Of a stretch of 64,000 nucleotides of DNA, positions 30,885-39,125 are shown in pieces; position 1 is the first letter of the stretch; every line of letters begins with the position of its first letter. The translations under genes were made by a program, and so were the position numbers. The stretch lies in the NCBI RefSeq assembly GCF_014837055.1, contig NZ_JACSPQ010000010.1, positions 54,967 to 118,966 of the forward strand, written 5' to 3'. The stretch is from Phocaeicola faecium (GTDB lineage Bacteria > Bacteroidota > Bacteroidia > Bacteroidales > Bacteroidaceae). The notes under the pieces were generated by a model. That model saw only the letters and a program-made list of their open reading frames with translations, did not search any database and was not told the DNA's origin.

Positions 30885-31439
30885 ATGAAACGATTAGTAT
30901 CAATGATGGTTTTGGCTCTCTTCGTAATGGTGGGCCATATCCAAGCACAGGAAGAAAGAGAACTGACACGTGAAGAGAAAAAAGCAATGCAGGAACACTT
31001 GGACAGTTTGTTATATGTTGAGGCTGAGCAGGCGATAAATCAAAAAGCGTTTACGCTGGAAGCCGATAAGGTAGTGTTTAAATATGGACAGACGGCTTAC
31101 GTCTCTTCCAATACGAACTTTGTGGCGGTGAGTGGAGATGAGGCTGTGGTTCAGATAGCGTTTAACATCCCGGCTTCGGGCTTTAACGGATTGGGAGGCA
31201 TAACGGTGGAAGGAAGCGTCTCAGGATATGAGATCCGTAAGGATAAAAAGGGTAATCTTTATGTATCCATGAACGTGATGGGTACGGGCATTTCGGCGCG
31301 CGTAGACATCAACGTTTTGAAAGGAAGCAATCAGGCTTCGGTAACGGTTACTCCGAACTTTAACTCCAACCGCTTGACCTTGAATGGGGTTGTATTGCCT
31401 ACGGAAAGAAGCAATGTGTTTAAAGGACGTTCACTTTGA
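30885..31439 (+). CDS. DUF4251 domain exported protein
   Basis: The 184-residue protein has a signal peptide (cleaved near HIQAQ), a charged linker (EERELTREEKKAMQEHLDSLL) and the DUF4251 body (AFTLEADKVVFKYGQTAYVSSNTNFVAVSGDEAVVQI ... VEGSVSGYEIRKDKKGNLYVSMNVMG). DUF4251 proteins are common in Bacteroidetes and their role is unknown. It is the first of three envelope genes in the same direction (DUF4251, DUF4136, outer-membrane barrel), with short gaps. Confidence 0.85.
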   Translation: MKRLVSMMVLALFVMVGHIQAQEERELTREEKKAMQEHLDSLLYVEAEQAINQKAFTLEADKVVFKYGQTAYVSSNTNFVAVSGDEAVVQIAFNIPASGFNGLGGITVEGSVSGYEIRKDKKGNLYVSMNVMGTGISARVDINVLKGSNQASVTVTPNFNSNRLTLNGVVLPTERSNVFKGRSL

Positions 31440-31449
31440 TAAATTATTA

Positions 31450-31456
31450 AAGGAGA
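31450..31456 (+). promoter_or_regulatory. Shine-Dalgarno site that decides the DUF4136 start
   Basis: AAGGAGA lies 8 bases before the ATG at 31464 but only 2 bases before the earlier in-frame ATG at 31458, so 31464 is the better start. Strong sites like this are uncommon in Bacteroidetes. Confidence 0.65.
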
Positions 31457-31463
31457 TATGAGT

Positions 31464-32096
31464 ATGAAAAAGATTTTATTGTTGGCAGGTATTGCACTTT
31501 TGGCAACGGCTTGCGAGAAAGATCCGGATATGGATAAAGTAGACGCAGATCTGGTGGTGTATACTGACCATGACGGAGACGCAGATTTTGGTTCTTATAA
31601 AACCTACTTCCTACCCGACAGCATCTTGGAAGCGGGAGGGTATAAGTCTTCTTATTGGAAAGATGAGAATGCACAGGCTATCATCGCCCAAGTGGAAGCC
31701 AATATGGAGGCGAGAGGATATACCCGCGAAACGGATGCTTCGAAGAAGGATGAGGTTGACTTGGGAGTACAGGTCTCTTACGTGGCGCAGACCAATTATG
31801 TTACCACCGGCTCTTATTACGGAGGCTGGTGGGACTGGGGATTCTGGGGCCCGTGGTGGGGCGGATGGTATTATCCTTTCACTATGACCTACTCTTATAA
31901 CACCAATACGCTGGTGGTAGAGATGCTTGATTTGACCGGTAAGGGTACGGAAGGAGAACAAAAAGCAAACATCCCGGTAATATGGTATGCAAATGCTTCC
32001 GGTTTCCAATACTCCGGACGCTATAACCAATCGTTGTTGTTAAAAGCGGTCGATCAGGCTTTCGAGCAGTCGGCTTATGTACAGTCGGATAACTAA
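31464..32096 (+). CDS. DUF4136 domain lipoprotein
   Basis: The 210-residue protein has a clean lipoprotein signal (MKKILLLAGIALLATAC). The DUF4136 features are DFGSYKTYFLPDS, AIIAQVEANMEARGYTRE and DLGVQVSYVAQTNYV, then a glycine/tryptophan/tyrosine-rich loop (YYGGWWDWGFWGPWWGG), then LVVEMLDL and a C-terminal helix. Proteins of this family sit in the envelope and have no established function. It is the middle gene of the three-gene envelope unit. The chosen start is set by the AAGGAGA site 8 bases upstream. Confidence 0.88.
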   Translation: MKKILLLAGIALLATACEKDPDMDKVDADLVVYTDHDGDADFGSYKTYFLPDSILEAGGYKSSYWKDENAQAIIAQVEANMEARGYTRETDASKKDEVDLGVQVSYVAQTNYVTTGSYYGGWWDWGFWGPWWGGWYYPFTMTYSYNTNTLVVEMLDLTGKGTEGEQKANIPVIWYANASGFQYSGRYNQSLLLKAVDQAFEQSAYVQSDN

Positions 32097-32097
32097 T

Positions 32098-32105
32098 AAA
32101 GGAGG
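32098..32105 (+). promoter_or_regulatory. Near-perfect Shine-Dalgarno site before the outer-membrane barrel gene
   Basis: AAAGGAGG lies 8 bases before the ATG at 32114. It pairs with nearly the whole 16S anti-Shine-Dalgarno sequence, which is unusual for this phylum. Confidence 0.7.
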
Positions 32106-32113
32106 AATTACCT

Positions 32114-32746
32114 ATGAAAAAGATAAATATGCTTTGGAAAAGAATGGCTTTGGCTTGTGTGATGTTTATGGGAGTTGCAGCCCAAAGTTTTGCACAGTGG
32201 GATGCCCGTAAAGTACACGTAACGATAGACTGGCAGATGAATGCTCCTTTCTCGACCGATTTTGCAGACAAAATAAGCGGTTGGGGTATGAATTTTGAAG
32301 GGACTTATCAGGTAGCTCCGCGTTGGGATGTGGGTGTGTTTGCAGCCTTCCATACCAACCATTATTACGTAGGACGCCAGACGTTGGATATATCTTCTAC
32401 CGAGGCGATTACTACCGACCAGCAACGCTCGGCGTTTCAAGTTCCTTTCGGGGCGACAGCGGCTTATACGTTATGCAACGGAAAATATGTAAAGCCCTAT
32501 ATCGGTGCGAAAATGGGAGCCATGTTTGCGCGCAATACTACTTATTTCGGGGCAAGCGGACTTTATGATAAAGGCTGGGGATTTTACGTATCTCCGGAGT
32601 TGGGCTTGAAGATTTTCCCTACCGGAAAGCATTGGGGATTCCATGTTGCCGGATATTATAGTTATGGAACGAACAAGACGCGGACTTTGACGTGTGACAT
32701 CGACGGACAAAACAATGCGGGTTTCCGTCTGGGTGTGATATTCTGA
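32114..32746 (+). CDS. Outer-membrane beta-barrel protein
   Basis: The 210-residue protein has a signal peptide (ends near SFAQ) and about eight amphipathic strands, such as RKVHVTIDWQMNAPF, GWGMNFEGTYQVAPRWDVGVFAAFHTNHYYVG and KYVKPYIGAKMGAMFARN. It ends in FRLGVIF, a typical C-terminal barrel strand with a terminal Phe. Small eight-stranded barrels of this kind sit in the outer membrane, and the exact role is unknown. It is the last gene of the DUF4251-DUF4136 unit. Confidence 0.82.
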   Translation: MKKINMLWKRMALACVMFMGVAAQSFAQWDARKVHVTIDWQMNAPFSTDFADKISGWGMNFEGTYQVAPRWDVGVFAAFHTNHYYVGRQTLDISSTEAITTDQQRSAFQVPFGATAAYTLCNGKYVKPYIGAKMGAMFARNTTYFGASGLYDKGWGFYVSPELGLKIFPTGKHWGFHVAGYYSYGTNKTRTLTCDIDGQNNAGFRLGVIF

Positions 32747-32813
32747 TCGGGTTATGCACATAAAAAATCAGGCGATTATTTACATCCCGCCCGGTGTGTC
32801 AGACGGTCTGAAA

Positions 32814-32905
32814 TTTCTACCCGAAAAGTCAGTCAACTCTTCGGGTAGAAACAGACAGTTTATCCCATAGGACACCTTAACGCTAACGGAAGCGTTTGGG
32901 GGTGT
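32814..32905. repeat. TTCTACC-family palindromic repeat, copy 4
   Basis: The perfect 12-bp arms TTTCTACCCGAA (32814-32825) and TTCGGGTAGAAA (32840-32851) are followed by ATCCCATAGGAC and AACGCTAACGGAAGCGTTT, which are motifs shared with other copies. It lies in the 375-base gap between the barrel protein and the DUF2490 gene. That gap otherwise holds only a hairpin and a promoter. Confidence 0.8.
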
Positions 32906-32971
32906 AAAAAGGCAAGCGTATTTTACCTATATTTGACGGTTGAACAATAGAATTCAACCAATATTGGAAGC

Positions 32972-33016
32972 AAAGGCTGTTTCGGGCAATGACTTGAAGC
33001 AGCCTTTATTGTTTTC
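32972..33016 (+). terminator. Hairpin terminator in the gap before the DUF2490 gene
   Basis: The arms AAAGGCTG and CAGCCTTT are extended by TTT/AAG, enclose about 20 bases, and are followed by ATTGTTTTC. It lies about 230 bases after the envelope unit and just before the next promoter. Confidence 0.55.
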
Positions 33017-33033
33017 TATTAGTTGGATATCCC

Positions 33034-33055
33034 GACAAATGAATATATATTTGTC
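33034..33055 (+). promoter_or_regulatory. -7 box inside a palindrome before the DUF2490 gene
   Basis: GACAAAT (33034-33040) and ATTTGTC (33049-33055) are inverted repeats that contain the -7 candidate TATATTTG. A protein bound there would cover the promoter. The leader to the ATG at 33121 is about 60 bases. Confidence 0.4.
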
Positions 33056-33120
33056 AGGAGGAAGTTTCCGGTTGGGCTGAACCGGGTGTGGAGCTGTATC
33101 GACATTAATGGATTGACGCT

Positions 33121-33777
33121 ATGGAAAATAAGAAAAGCTACGTTGGCTGTTGGATATTGATGCTGTTCATGTTGGCGGCAGGCAAAGTCTGTGCGCAGGC
33201 AGACGAGTTTGCCACATGGAGTATGGTGAGACTTAATCATCAGCTTCGGAATGACTTAAGACTGTCGGGTGCCGTGGAGTTTCGTTCGAAAGATGATTTG
33301 AAGATGGCAGACCGCTGGGGAGGAGAAATCGGTTTGATGTACACCGTATTGTCATGGCTGAAGGTGGAAGGAGTGTACGAGGTTCATTATCGCAACTTGG
33401 GTGAAGACAAAGGGTGGAAATTCCGTCATCGCTATAACTTGGGAGCGCAGGGAACGGTAGGTTGTGGAAACTTTAAGGTCTCTTTGCGCGAACGCTTCCA
33501 GCAAACCTTTTCCGGAGGCGAAGTGGAAAACCGTTTGCGTTCTCGCCTGAAAATAAGTTATGCGCTTGACAAGCCGAAACTGAGCCTTTATTTTGCTCCT
33601 GAACTGTATCAACCGATAGGCGACCGTGCTTTTTTCCGGGTAGCCCGGATGCGCTATCGTCCGGGAGTGGAAATAACATGTTCGAAACGTTGTGCGCTGG
33701 ATGTGTTCTATTGTCGCCAGTATGAGTCGGACAACTCAAGAAACATATTTGGAGTGGAGGTAAAGGTGGCGTTGTAA
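33121..33777 (+). CDS. DUF2490 family outer-membrane protein
   Basis: The 218-residue protein has a signal peptide (cleaved near KVCAQA), then ATWSMVRLNHQLRNDLRLSGAVEFRSKDDL, a typical DUF2490 opening, and repeated amphipathic strands (WLKVEGVYEVHYRNLGE, FKVSLRERFQQTF, LSLYFAPELYQPIG). It ends in IFGVEVKVAL. DUF2490 proteins are predicted outer-membrane barrels with no assigned function. It stands alone on the plus strand and converges on the RNase G gene, with a hairpin between them. Confidence 0.83.
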   Translation: MENKKSYVGCWILMLFMLAAGKVCAQADEFATWSMVRLNHQLRNDLRLSGAVEFRSKDDLKMADRWGGEIGLMYTVLSWLKVEGVYEVHYRNLGEDKGWKFRHRYNLGAQGTVGCGNFKVSLRERFQQTFSGGEVENRLRSRLKISYALDKPKLSLYFAPELYQPIGDRAFFRVARMRYRPGVEITCSKRCALDVFYCRQYESDNSRNIFGVEVKVAL

Positions 33778-33786
33778 TAAAACAAT

Positions 33787-33857
33787 GAAAAAACACGGAT
33801 TCTGCCGTGGTGTAAGTGCGGAGACAAGCCCTGCTACCATCGTCGGAATCCGTGTTT
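33787..33857. terminator. Bidirectional hairpin between DUF2490 and RNase G genes
   Basis: The arms AAACACGGATTC and GAATCCGTGTTT enclose about 45 bases between two convergent genes. A related pair of arms (AAGCACGGATT / AATCCGTGCTT) occurs at 56215-56285. Confidence 0.6.
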
Positions 33858-33877
33858 ATGTGTGTTGGAAGATATAT

Positions 33878-35452
33878 TTATTTGATTTCAAATTCCTCTT
33901 TCATATCCAGCTCTTCTCCGTTCATGTCGTAGAATTTATATTGTAAGAAAGCCAAATTCTGATTGGGAATAATCTTGATACCGAATCCATACTTCATCTG
34001 CCATTTGCGTTTCAGTGACACCAGTCCCTGATTGACAAAAGCAGCTACATAAGGATGGATGTGTAAGGTAAATTTCTTCACTTTCAGTTTGTTAACCATA
34101 TAGTCAATCTTACTTTCCAATGTATCTGTAAATAGGATAGACGGTTTGATTTTTCCTTTACCGAAGCAAGTAGGACAGTCTTCGTCGGTTGTGACATCCA
34201 TAGCCGGACGCACACGTTGGCGTGTTATTTGCATCAGTCCGAACTTACTTAAGGGGAGTATGTTGTGTTTGGCCCGGTCTTTTTGCATGTTCTGACACAT
34301 GCGTTCGTAAAGTTTCTGACGGTTTTCCGCGAGGTTCATGTCGATAAAATCCACAACAATGATTCCCCCCATGTCTCTCAGGCGCAGTTGACGTGCTAAT
34401 TCGTCGGCAGCTCCCAAGTTGACATCGAGTGCGTTAGCCTCCTGCCCGTTGGCAGATTTAGAACGGTTGCCGCTGTTTACATCTACTACGTGAAGCGCTT
34501 CGGTATGTTCGATGATGAGGTACGCTCCACTCTTGTAAGAAACGGTTTTTCCGAACGATGATTTGATTTGTTTGGTAATACCGAAATTGTCGAAAATAGG
34601 AAGTTGCCCCGTGTAGCGTTTTACGATGCCCACCCGTTCGGGTGCAATGAGCGCTACATAATCTCTTACTTCATTGTAAACGTTTTCTTCGTTTACATAA
34701 ATATTTTCGTACGAAGGATTAAACAAGTCGCGTAACATAGCAACCGTGCGGCTTGTTTCTTCGTATACCAAAGTAGGCATTTTGGTTGCCTTTTGTGCTT
34801 TGGTAATGGTTTCTTCCCAATGTCTCAGCAATACTTTCAGTTCGGCATCCAGTTCGGCTACTCGTTTTCCTTCGGCTACGGTACGTACGATGATTCCAAA
34901 GTTTTTGGGTTTGATACTTTGTAATAACTGTTTGAGGCGTGCCCGTTCTGCGCTTGATTTGATTTTCTGCGAAACAGAAACCTTATCGTTAAACGGGATA
35001 AGTACCAGATAGCGTCCGGCAAATGAGAGTTCGCACGTCAGGCGCGGTCCTTTTGTCGATATAGGTTCTTTTACGATTTGTACGATTACTTCCTGCCCTT
35101 GCTTAAGAACGTTTGATATGGTGCCGTCTTTTTCTATGTCGGGCATGATGGAAGCCTTCGCGATAGGTTGTAACTTCTTACGGTCGCTGATGACCTGTTT
35201 CAGATACTTTTGGTAAGAATGAAATTGTGGTCCTAAATCTAAGTAGTGAAGAAAAGCGTCTTTTTCGAAGCCCACATCCACGAAGCAGGCATTAAGTCCG
35301 GGCATAAGTTTTTTAACCCTTCCCAAGTACATGTTCCCTACGGTGAAAGAAAGATTTCGTTCTTCTTTTTGAAATTCTACCAAGTTCTTATCTTCCATAA
35401 GTGCGATAGATATTTCTTTGGGCTGTACGTCTACTACCAATTCGCTTGTCAC
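33878..35452 (-). CDS. rng: Ribonuclease G/E family endoribonuclease
   Basis: The 524-residue protein has the RNase E/G catalytic core: an S1 domain (MYLGRVKKLMPGLNACFVDVGFEKDAFLHYLDL), the metal-binding aspartates in LHVVDVNSGNRSK and GGIIVVDFIDMNLAENR, the zinc link CPTCFGKG, and the small domain. There is no long E-type scaffold tail, and its length is slightly above RNase G. It cuts single-stranded RNA in rRNA maturation and mRNA decay in the cytoplasm. The upstream neighbours on the same strand are the mS38-like and HU genes, so the three may share messages. Confidence 0.92.
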   Translation of the reverse strand: MTSELVVDVQPKEISIALMEDKNLVEFQKEERNLSFTVGNMYLGRVKKLMPGLNACFVDVGFEKDAFLHYLDLGPQFHSYQKYLKQVISDRKKLQPIAKASIMPDIEKDGTISNVLKQGQEVIVQIVKEPISTKGPRLTCELSFAGRYLVLIPFNDKVSVSQKIKSSAERARLKQLLQSIKPKNFGIIVRTVAEGKRVAELDAELKVLLRHWEETITKAQKATKMPTLVYEETSRTVAMLRDLFNPSYENIYVNEENVYNEVRDYVALIAPERVGIVKRYTGQLPIFDNFGITKQIKSSFGKTVSYKSGAYLIIEHTEALHVVDVNSGNRSKSANGQEANALDVNLGAADELARQLRLRDMGGIIVVDFIDMNLAENRQKLYERMCQNMQKDRAKHNILPLSKFGLMQITRQRVRPAMDVTTDEDCPTCFGKGKIKPSILFTDTLESKIDYMVNKLKVKKFTLHIHPYVAAFVNQGLVSLKRKWQMKYGFGIKIIPNQNLAFLQYKFYDMNGEELDMKEEFEIK

Positions 35453-35571
35453 TTGATTACTTAGTTTGTTTAGGTTGTTAAATGATAAAAATTCACCACA
35501 GGTTACTCAGATTTGGAAAATCAGTCGTTCGCGATAATCCGGTAATCTATGGTGTAAAAATCCCAATACAC

Positions 35572-35622
35572 AAAGAACAAACCTGAAAGACTATTGAGAA
35601 GCGCTTTGCAAGTTTGTTCTTT
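35572..35622 (-). terminator. Hairpin between the mS38-like gene and RNase G
   Basis: The arms AAAGAACAAAC and GTTTGTTCTTT are perfect complements with about 29 bases between them. It may end the HU/mS38-like message or act as a processing site before the RNase G gene. Confidence 0.55.
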
Positions 35623-35645
35623 ATTGAAGTCAGACAGACTAACAA

Positions 35646-35738
35646 TTATTTTTTGCTTTTATGTCTGTTCTTTCTTAGTCTTTTTTTACGTTTGTGAGTG
35701 GACATTTTATGTCTTTTTCTTTTCTTTCCGCTTGGCAT
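35646..35738 (-). CDS. 30-residue very basic protein, mS38/COX24 (AURKAIP1)-like
   Basis: The ATG at 35738-35736 opens a 30-codon frame ending in TAA at 35648-35646. The peptide starts MPSGKKRKRHKMSTHKRKK and ends in RNRHKSKK, with over half Lys/Arg/His. It matches the Bacteroidetes AURKAIP1/COX24-domain proteins, homologous to mitochondrial small-subunit protein mS38, so a ribosome-associated role is likely. The K-R-HKMxxHKxKKRxRKxR pattern is the family signature. It lies 37 bases before the HU stop and upstream of RNase G, all on the minus strand. Confidence 0.8.
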   Translation of the reverse strand: MPSGKKRKRHKMSTHKRKKRLRKNRHKSKK

Positions 35739-35774
35739 AGCTTCAAAATTTTATAGGGTTAATACTTAAGTTAA

Positions 35775-36050
35775 TTATTTTTTTACTGAAAGAGTAAACG
35801 TTTTTGCCGGTTTAAAAGCCGGGATATTGTGTTCCGGGATGATGATTGTGGTATTTTTGGAGATATTACGTGCGGTTTTCTGCGCTCTCTTTTTCACGAT
35901 AAAACTACCGAAACCACGAAGATATACGTTTTCGTCGTTTGAAAGAGATTCTTTCACCGATTCCATAAATGCTTCCAATGTGGTTAGCACCGTTTGTTTG
36001 TCAATCCCTGTGTTTTTAGCAATTTCGTTTACGATATCTGCTTTAGTCAT
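35775..36050 (-). CDS. HU-family DNA-binding protein
   Basis: The 91-residue protein has the full HU length. Seen features are MTKADIVNEIAKNTGIDKQTV, the dimer core EAFMESVKESLSNDENVYLRGFGSFIVKKR, and the DNA-binding arm and end (NTTIIIPEHNIPAFKPAKTF). HU bends and packs DNA in the nucleoid. It is divergent from mutY. A -7-like TATATTTG lies upstream on the minus strand near 36108-36101. Confidence 0.93.
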   Translation of the reverse strand: MTKADIVNEIAKNTGIDKQTVLTTLEAFMESVKESLSNDENVYLRGFGSFIVKKRAQKTARNISKNTTIIIPEHNIPAFKPAKTFTLSVKK

Positions 36051-36202
36051 TTCGCTAAATAATTATTGTTATACGTTATCTTAATTTTTTGGTCTGCAAA
36101 TATATAGCTTTTCTCGTTCTTTAGAAAATATATTGCAAACATTTTTTCGAGAAAGTATTTCCGGCATTTTAAAAACATCTATTTTTGCAGAAATGTTTTG
36201 AA

Positions 36203-37258
36203 ATGGGTGAATTTGCTGATAAACTGATAGATTGGTACGATGAGCATAAACGCGATTTACCGTGGCGGAGAGTGAAAGACCCGTATCGGATATGGATTTC
36301 TGAAATCATTCTTCAGCAGACGAGGGTTGCTCAGGGGTATGATTATTATTGCCGTTTTATAGAGCGTTTTCCGGATGTGGATACATTGGCAGATGCACAC
36401 GAAGACGAGGTGATGAAATATTGGCAGGGATTGGGATATTACTCGCGGGCAAGAAACCTGCATGAGGCGGCAAAGTCGATTGTGAAGCAGGGAGGATTCC
36501 CCACCACATACGCCGGAGTGCGCAGCCTGAAAGGGGTAGGCGATTACACGGCGGCGGCTGTTTGCTCGTTTGCTTACGATATGCCTTGTGCGGCGGTCGA
36601 CGGGAATGTGTATCGGGTATTGGCAAGGTACTTGGGGGTTGACGAACCGATTGATACCGCAAAAGGCAAAAAGCTCTTTGCGGCTTTGGCTGAAGAGTTG
36701 CTCGACAAGCATCGGCCTGCGCTTTATAATCAGGCGATAATGGATTTCGGAGCTTTGCAGTGTGTACCTGTTGCTCCGCAGTGTGCCGACTGCCCGTTGG
36801 TCGACAGTTGTGTGGCGTTTCGGCAGGGAAAAATCAACATGCTGCCGTGTAAGCAGCACCGGACGAAAGTTACTGCACGTTATTTTGTTTATTTATATGT
36901 ACGCGCGGGGGAATATACTTTTATTCGCAGGCGTGGAGCGGGTGATATCTGGCAGAATTTATACGAGGTTCCTTTGATAGAGACCGCAGGTGAAATAAGT
37001 GAAGAAGCACTGTTGGCGTTGCCCGAATTTGCTGATTTGTTTGCCGGATGCCAGCCCGAAAGTGTAAGGCTGTTAAGGAAGAAAGAAAAACATGTGCTAT
37101 CCCACCGTGTGATTTATGCCGATTTTTATGAAATCATTTTGAAAGATGACATTCGGGTTTTATCCGACTACCGGTGTGTGAGTGAAACCGATTTGTACAA
37201 ATTTCCGATGTCGCGTTTGTTATCTCGTTTTTTTTCTTTATTTTTGACACCTGATTAA
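36203..37258 (+). CDS. mutY: A/G-specific adenine glycosylase MutY
   Basis: I choose the ATG at 36203 (MGEFADKLIDWYDEHKRDLPWR). The frame also has a TTG 18 bases upstream, which lies inside a likely -7 box (TATTTTTG). The 351-residue enzyme removes adenine mispaired with 8-oxoguanine. The catalytic Glu is in WISEIILQQTRV and the HhH-GPD Asp in VDGNVYRVLARYLG. The iron-sulfur cysteines are spaced as in CVPVAPQCADCPLVDSC (C-X6-C-X2-C-X5-C). A C-terminal NUDIX-like domain follows. It precedes ssb by 11 bases. Confidence 0.94.
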   Translation: MGEFADKLIDWYDEHKRDLPWRRVKDPYRIWISEIILQQTRVAQGYDYYCRFIERFPDVDTLADAHEDEVMKYWQGLGYYSRARNLHEAAKSIVKQGGFPTTYAGVRSLKGVGDYTAAAVCSFAYDMPCAAVDGNVYRVLARYLGVDEPIDTAKGKKLFAALAEELLDKHRPALYNQAIMDFGALQCVPVAPQCADCPLVDSCVAFRQGKINMLPCKQHRTKVTARYFVYLYVRAGEYTFIRRRGAGDIWQNLYEVPLIETAGEISEEALLALPEFADLFAGCQPESVRLLRKKEKHVLSHRVIYADFYEIILKDDIRVLSDYRCVSETDLYKFPMSRLLSRFFSLFLTPD

Positions 37259-37269
37259 AAGTTTGATTC

Positions 37270-37698
37270 ATGTCATTGAATAAAGTACAATTAATAGGAA
37301 ATGTAGGGAAAGACCCTGAAGTAAGATATTTGGATAATCATGTGGCTGTGGCTACTTTTCCGTTGGCTACTACCGAAAAAGGATATACGCTGGCTAACGG
37401 GACGCAAGTGCCCGAACGTACGGAGTGGCACAACATCGTGCTGTGGCGCGGCTTGGCGGAAGTGGCGGAAAAGTATGTACATAAAGGCGATAAACTTTAT
37501 ATAGAGGGAAAAATCCGCTCGCGCTCTTACGACGACCAAAACGGAATTAAACGTTACGTGGTAGAAATATTTGGCGATAACATGGAAATGCTCTCTTCGC
37601 GCCCGGCTCAGGCTGGAACTACTCCGCCTGCTCAACCGGTGCAAACGCCTCAGGCATCTCCGCAGCCCAATAGTGCGGCAGACGATTTGCCGTTTTAA
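37270..37698 (+). CDS. ssb: Single-stranded DNA-binding protein
   Basis: The 142-residue protein has the OB-fold opening MSLNKVQLIGNVGKDPEVRYLDN, the strand RTEWHNIVLWRGLAEVAEKYVHKGDKLYIEGKIRSRSYDD, a Pro/Gln-rich linker and the conserved acidic tip DDLPF that recruits partner proteins. It coats single-stranded DNA during replication and repair. It lies between mutY and gldE, an order that is common in Bacteroidetes. Confidence 0.96.
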   Translation: MSLNKVQLIGNVGKDPEVRYLDNHVAVATFPLATTEKGYTLANGTQVPERTEWHNIVLWRGLAEVAEKYVHKGDKLYIEGKIRSRSYDDQNGIKRYVVEIFGDNMEMLSSRPAQAGTTPPAQPVQTPQASPQPNSAADDLPF

Positions 37699-37771
37699 CC
37701 GGAAGATGAAGAGCGCGCACTTGTTTCCGCCGTTCTTCATCGGATTTATTGTTTAACTAAATTTTTATTCA

Positions 37772-39124
37772 TTGGACCCTGATTCGTATTTATCCTGCGT
37801 GGCCTCTTTGGGTCACGGCATTGTTGTAGCCACTCCCTCCGTCGGAGCTGTTGTGGCGTTGGTGTTATCTTTGTTGCTGCTTTGTATTTCTGGCTTTGTT
37901 TCTGCTTCAGAAATAGCTTTCTTTTCGCTTTCTCCTTCCGATTTGAATGATGTAGAAGAAGAAAATCATCCTGCCGATAAGCGTGTAAAGGCGTTGTTGA
38001 CCAATTCAGACCGGTTAGAAGCAACCATCGTCTTGTCGAATAATTTTGTGAATGTGGCAATAATCATGCTGCTTAACTATTTCTTTGTCAGTGTGGTTGA
38101 TTTCGGCGAAATGCGTGTCCTCGGTTTTGTATCTGTCACGGTTATCCTTGTCTTTTTGCTTTTGGTCTTTGGCGAAATCATGCCTCGCATCTATTCCGCG
38201 CAACATGCTTTGCGCTTTTGCAGGAAGTGGGCTGCTGTGATGAGCGTGTTATGTTCGCTGTTCCGCCCGTTGTCTAATTTGCTGGCACATTCATCATTGG
38301 TTGCCAATAAATTCTCCCAACGGAAGAAAACAAACCTGTCTGTCGACGAGCTTTCACAGGCTTTGGAGTTGACCGATAAAAACGAAATCTCTGAAGAAAG
38401 TAACATGTTAGAGGGGATTATCCGTTTTGGTGAAGAAACGGCTAAGGAGGTGATGACTTCGCGGCTCGACATGGTAGACTTGGATATTGAAACTCCGTTT
38501 TCTAAAGTCTTGCGTTGCATTGTCGATAATGCTTATTCGCGCATACCCGTTTACGAAGACACACGCGATAACATCAAGGGGATTCTTTACATCAAAGACC
38601 TTTTGCCTTACCTCGATAAAGACGACACGTTCCGCTGGCAAAAGTTGATTCGTCCGGCATTTTTCGTACCCGAAACCAAGATGATTGACGACCTGCTGCG
38701 CGATTTCCAAGCCAACAAGATACACATTGCGATTGTGGTCGATGAGTTTGGCGGAACGTCGGGCATTGTAACGATGGAAGATATCATCGAGGAAATCGTA
38801 GGAGAGATTAATGACGAGTACGACGAAGAAGAGTCTACTTACGTCAAAATAGCCGACGATACTTATATATTCGAAGCCAAGACCTTGCTTTCCGATTTTT
38901 ACAAGATACTGAAAGTAGATGCCGATGTTTTCGAAGAAGCGGCAGGCGATGCCGATACCGTGGCAGGACTGCTGTTGGAGTTGAAAGGCGAGTTCCCCGC
39001 CCTGCATGAGGTTATTAACTTCCGTAATTACCGTTTCGAGGTGCTCGAAATGAATGCGCGCCGCATTCTGAAAGTAAAAGTAACGGTATGTTCCGGAGAG
39101 CCGGAGGATAAAAAAGAAGAATAA
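37772..39124 (+). CDS. gldE: GldE-type CNNM/CorC family membrane protein
   Basis: The 450-residue protein begins at a TTG (37772) that gives MDPDSYLSC, and no better ATG lies upstream. It has a DUF21 (CNNM) membrane domain with helices at about 25-50, 85-135 and 145-160, a pair of CBS domains (MTSRLDMVDLD, AIVVDEFGGTSGIVTMEDIIEEIVGEI) and a CorC/HlyC domain at the end. In gliding Bacteroidetes GldE is linked to motility. Gut Bacteroidales do not glide, so here transport (perhaps magnesium or cobalt) or envelope function is more likely. It is followed 1 base later by the transferase gene. Confidence 0.88.
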   Translation: MDPDSYLSCVASLGHGIVVATPSVGAVVALVLSLLLLCISGFVSASEIAFFSLSPSDLNDVEEENHPADKRVKALLTNSDRLEATIVLSNNFVNVAIIMLLNYFFVSVVDFGEMRVLGFVSVTVILVFLLLVFGEIMPRIYSAQHALRFCRKWAAVMSVLCSLFRPLSNLLAHSSLVANKFSQRKKTNLSVDELSQALELTDKNEISEESNMLEGIIRFGEETAKEVMTSRLDMVDLDIETPFSKVLRCIVDNAYSRIPVYEDTRDNIKGILYIKDLLPYLDKDDTFRWQKLIRPAFFVPETKMIDDLLRDFQANKIHIAIVVDEFGGTSGIVTMEDIIEEIVGEINDEYDEEESTYVKIADDTYIFEAKTLLSDFYKILKVDADVFEEAAGDADTVAGLLLELKGEFPALHEVINFRNYRFEVLEMNARRILKVKVTVCSGEPEDKKEE

Positions 39125-39125
39125 G

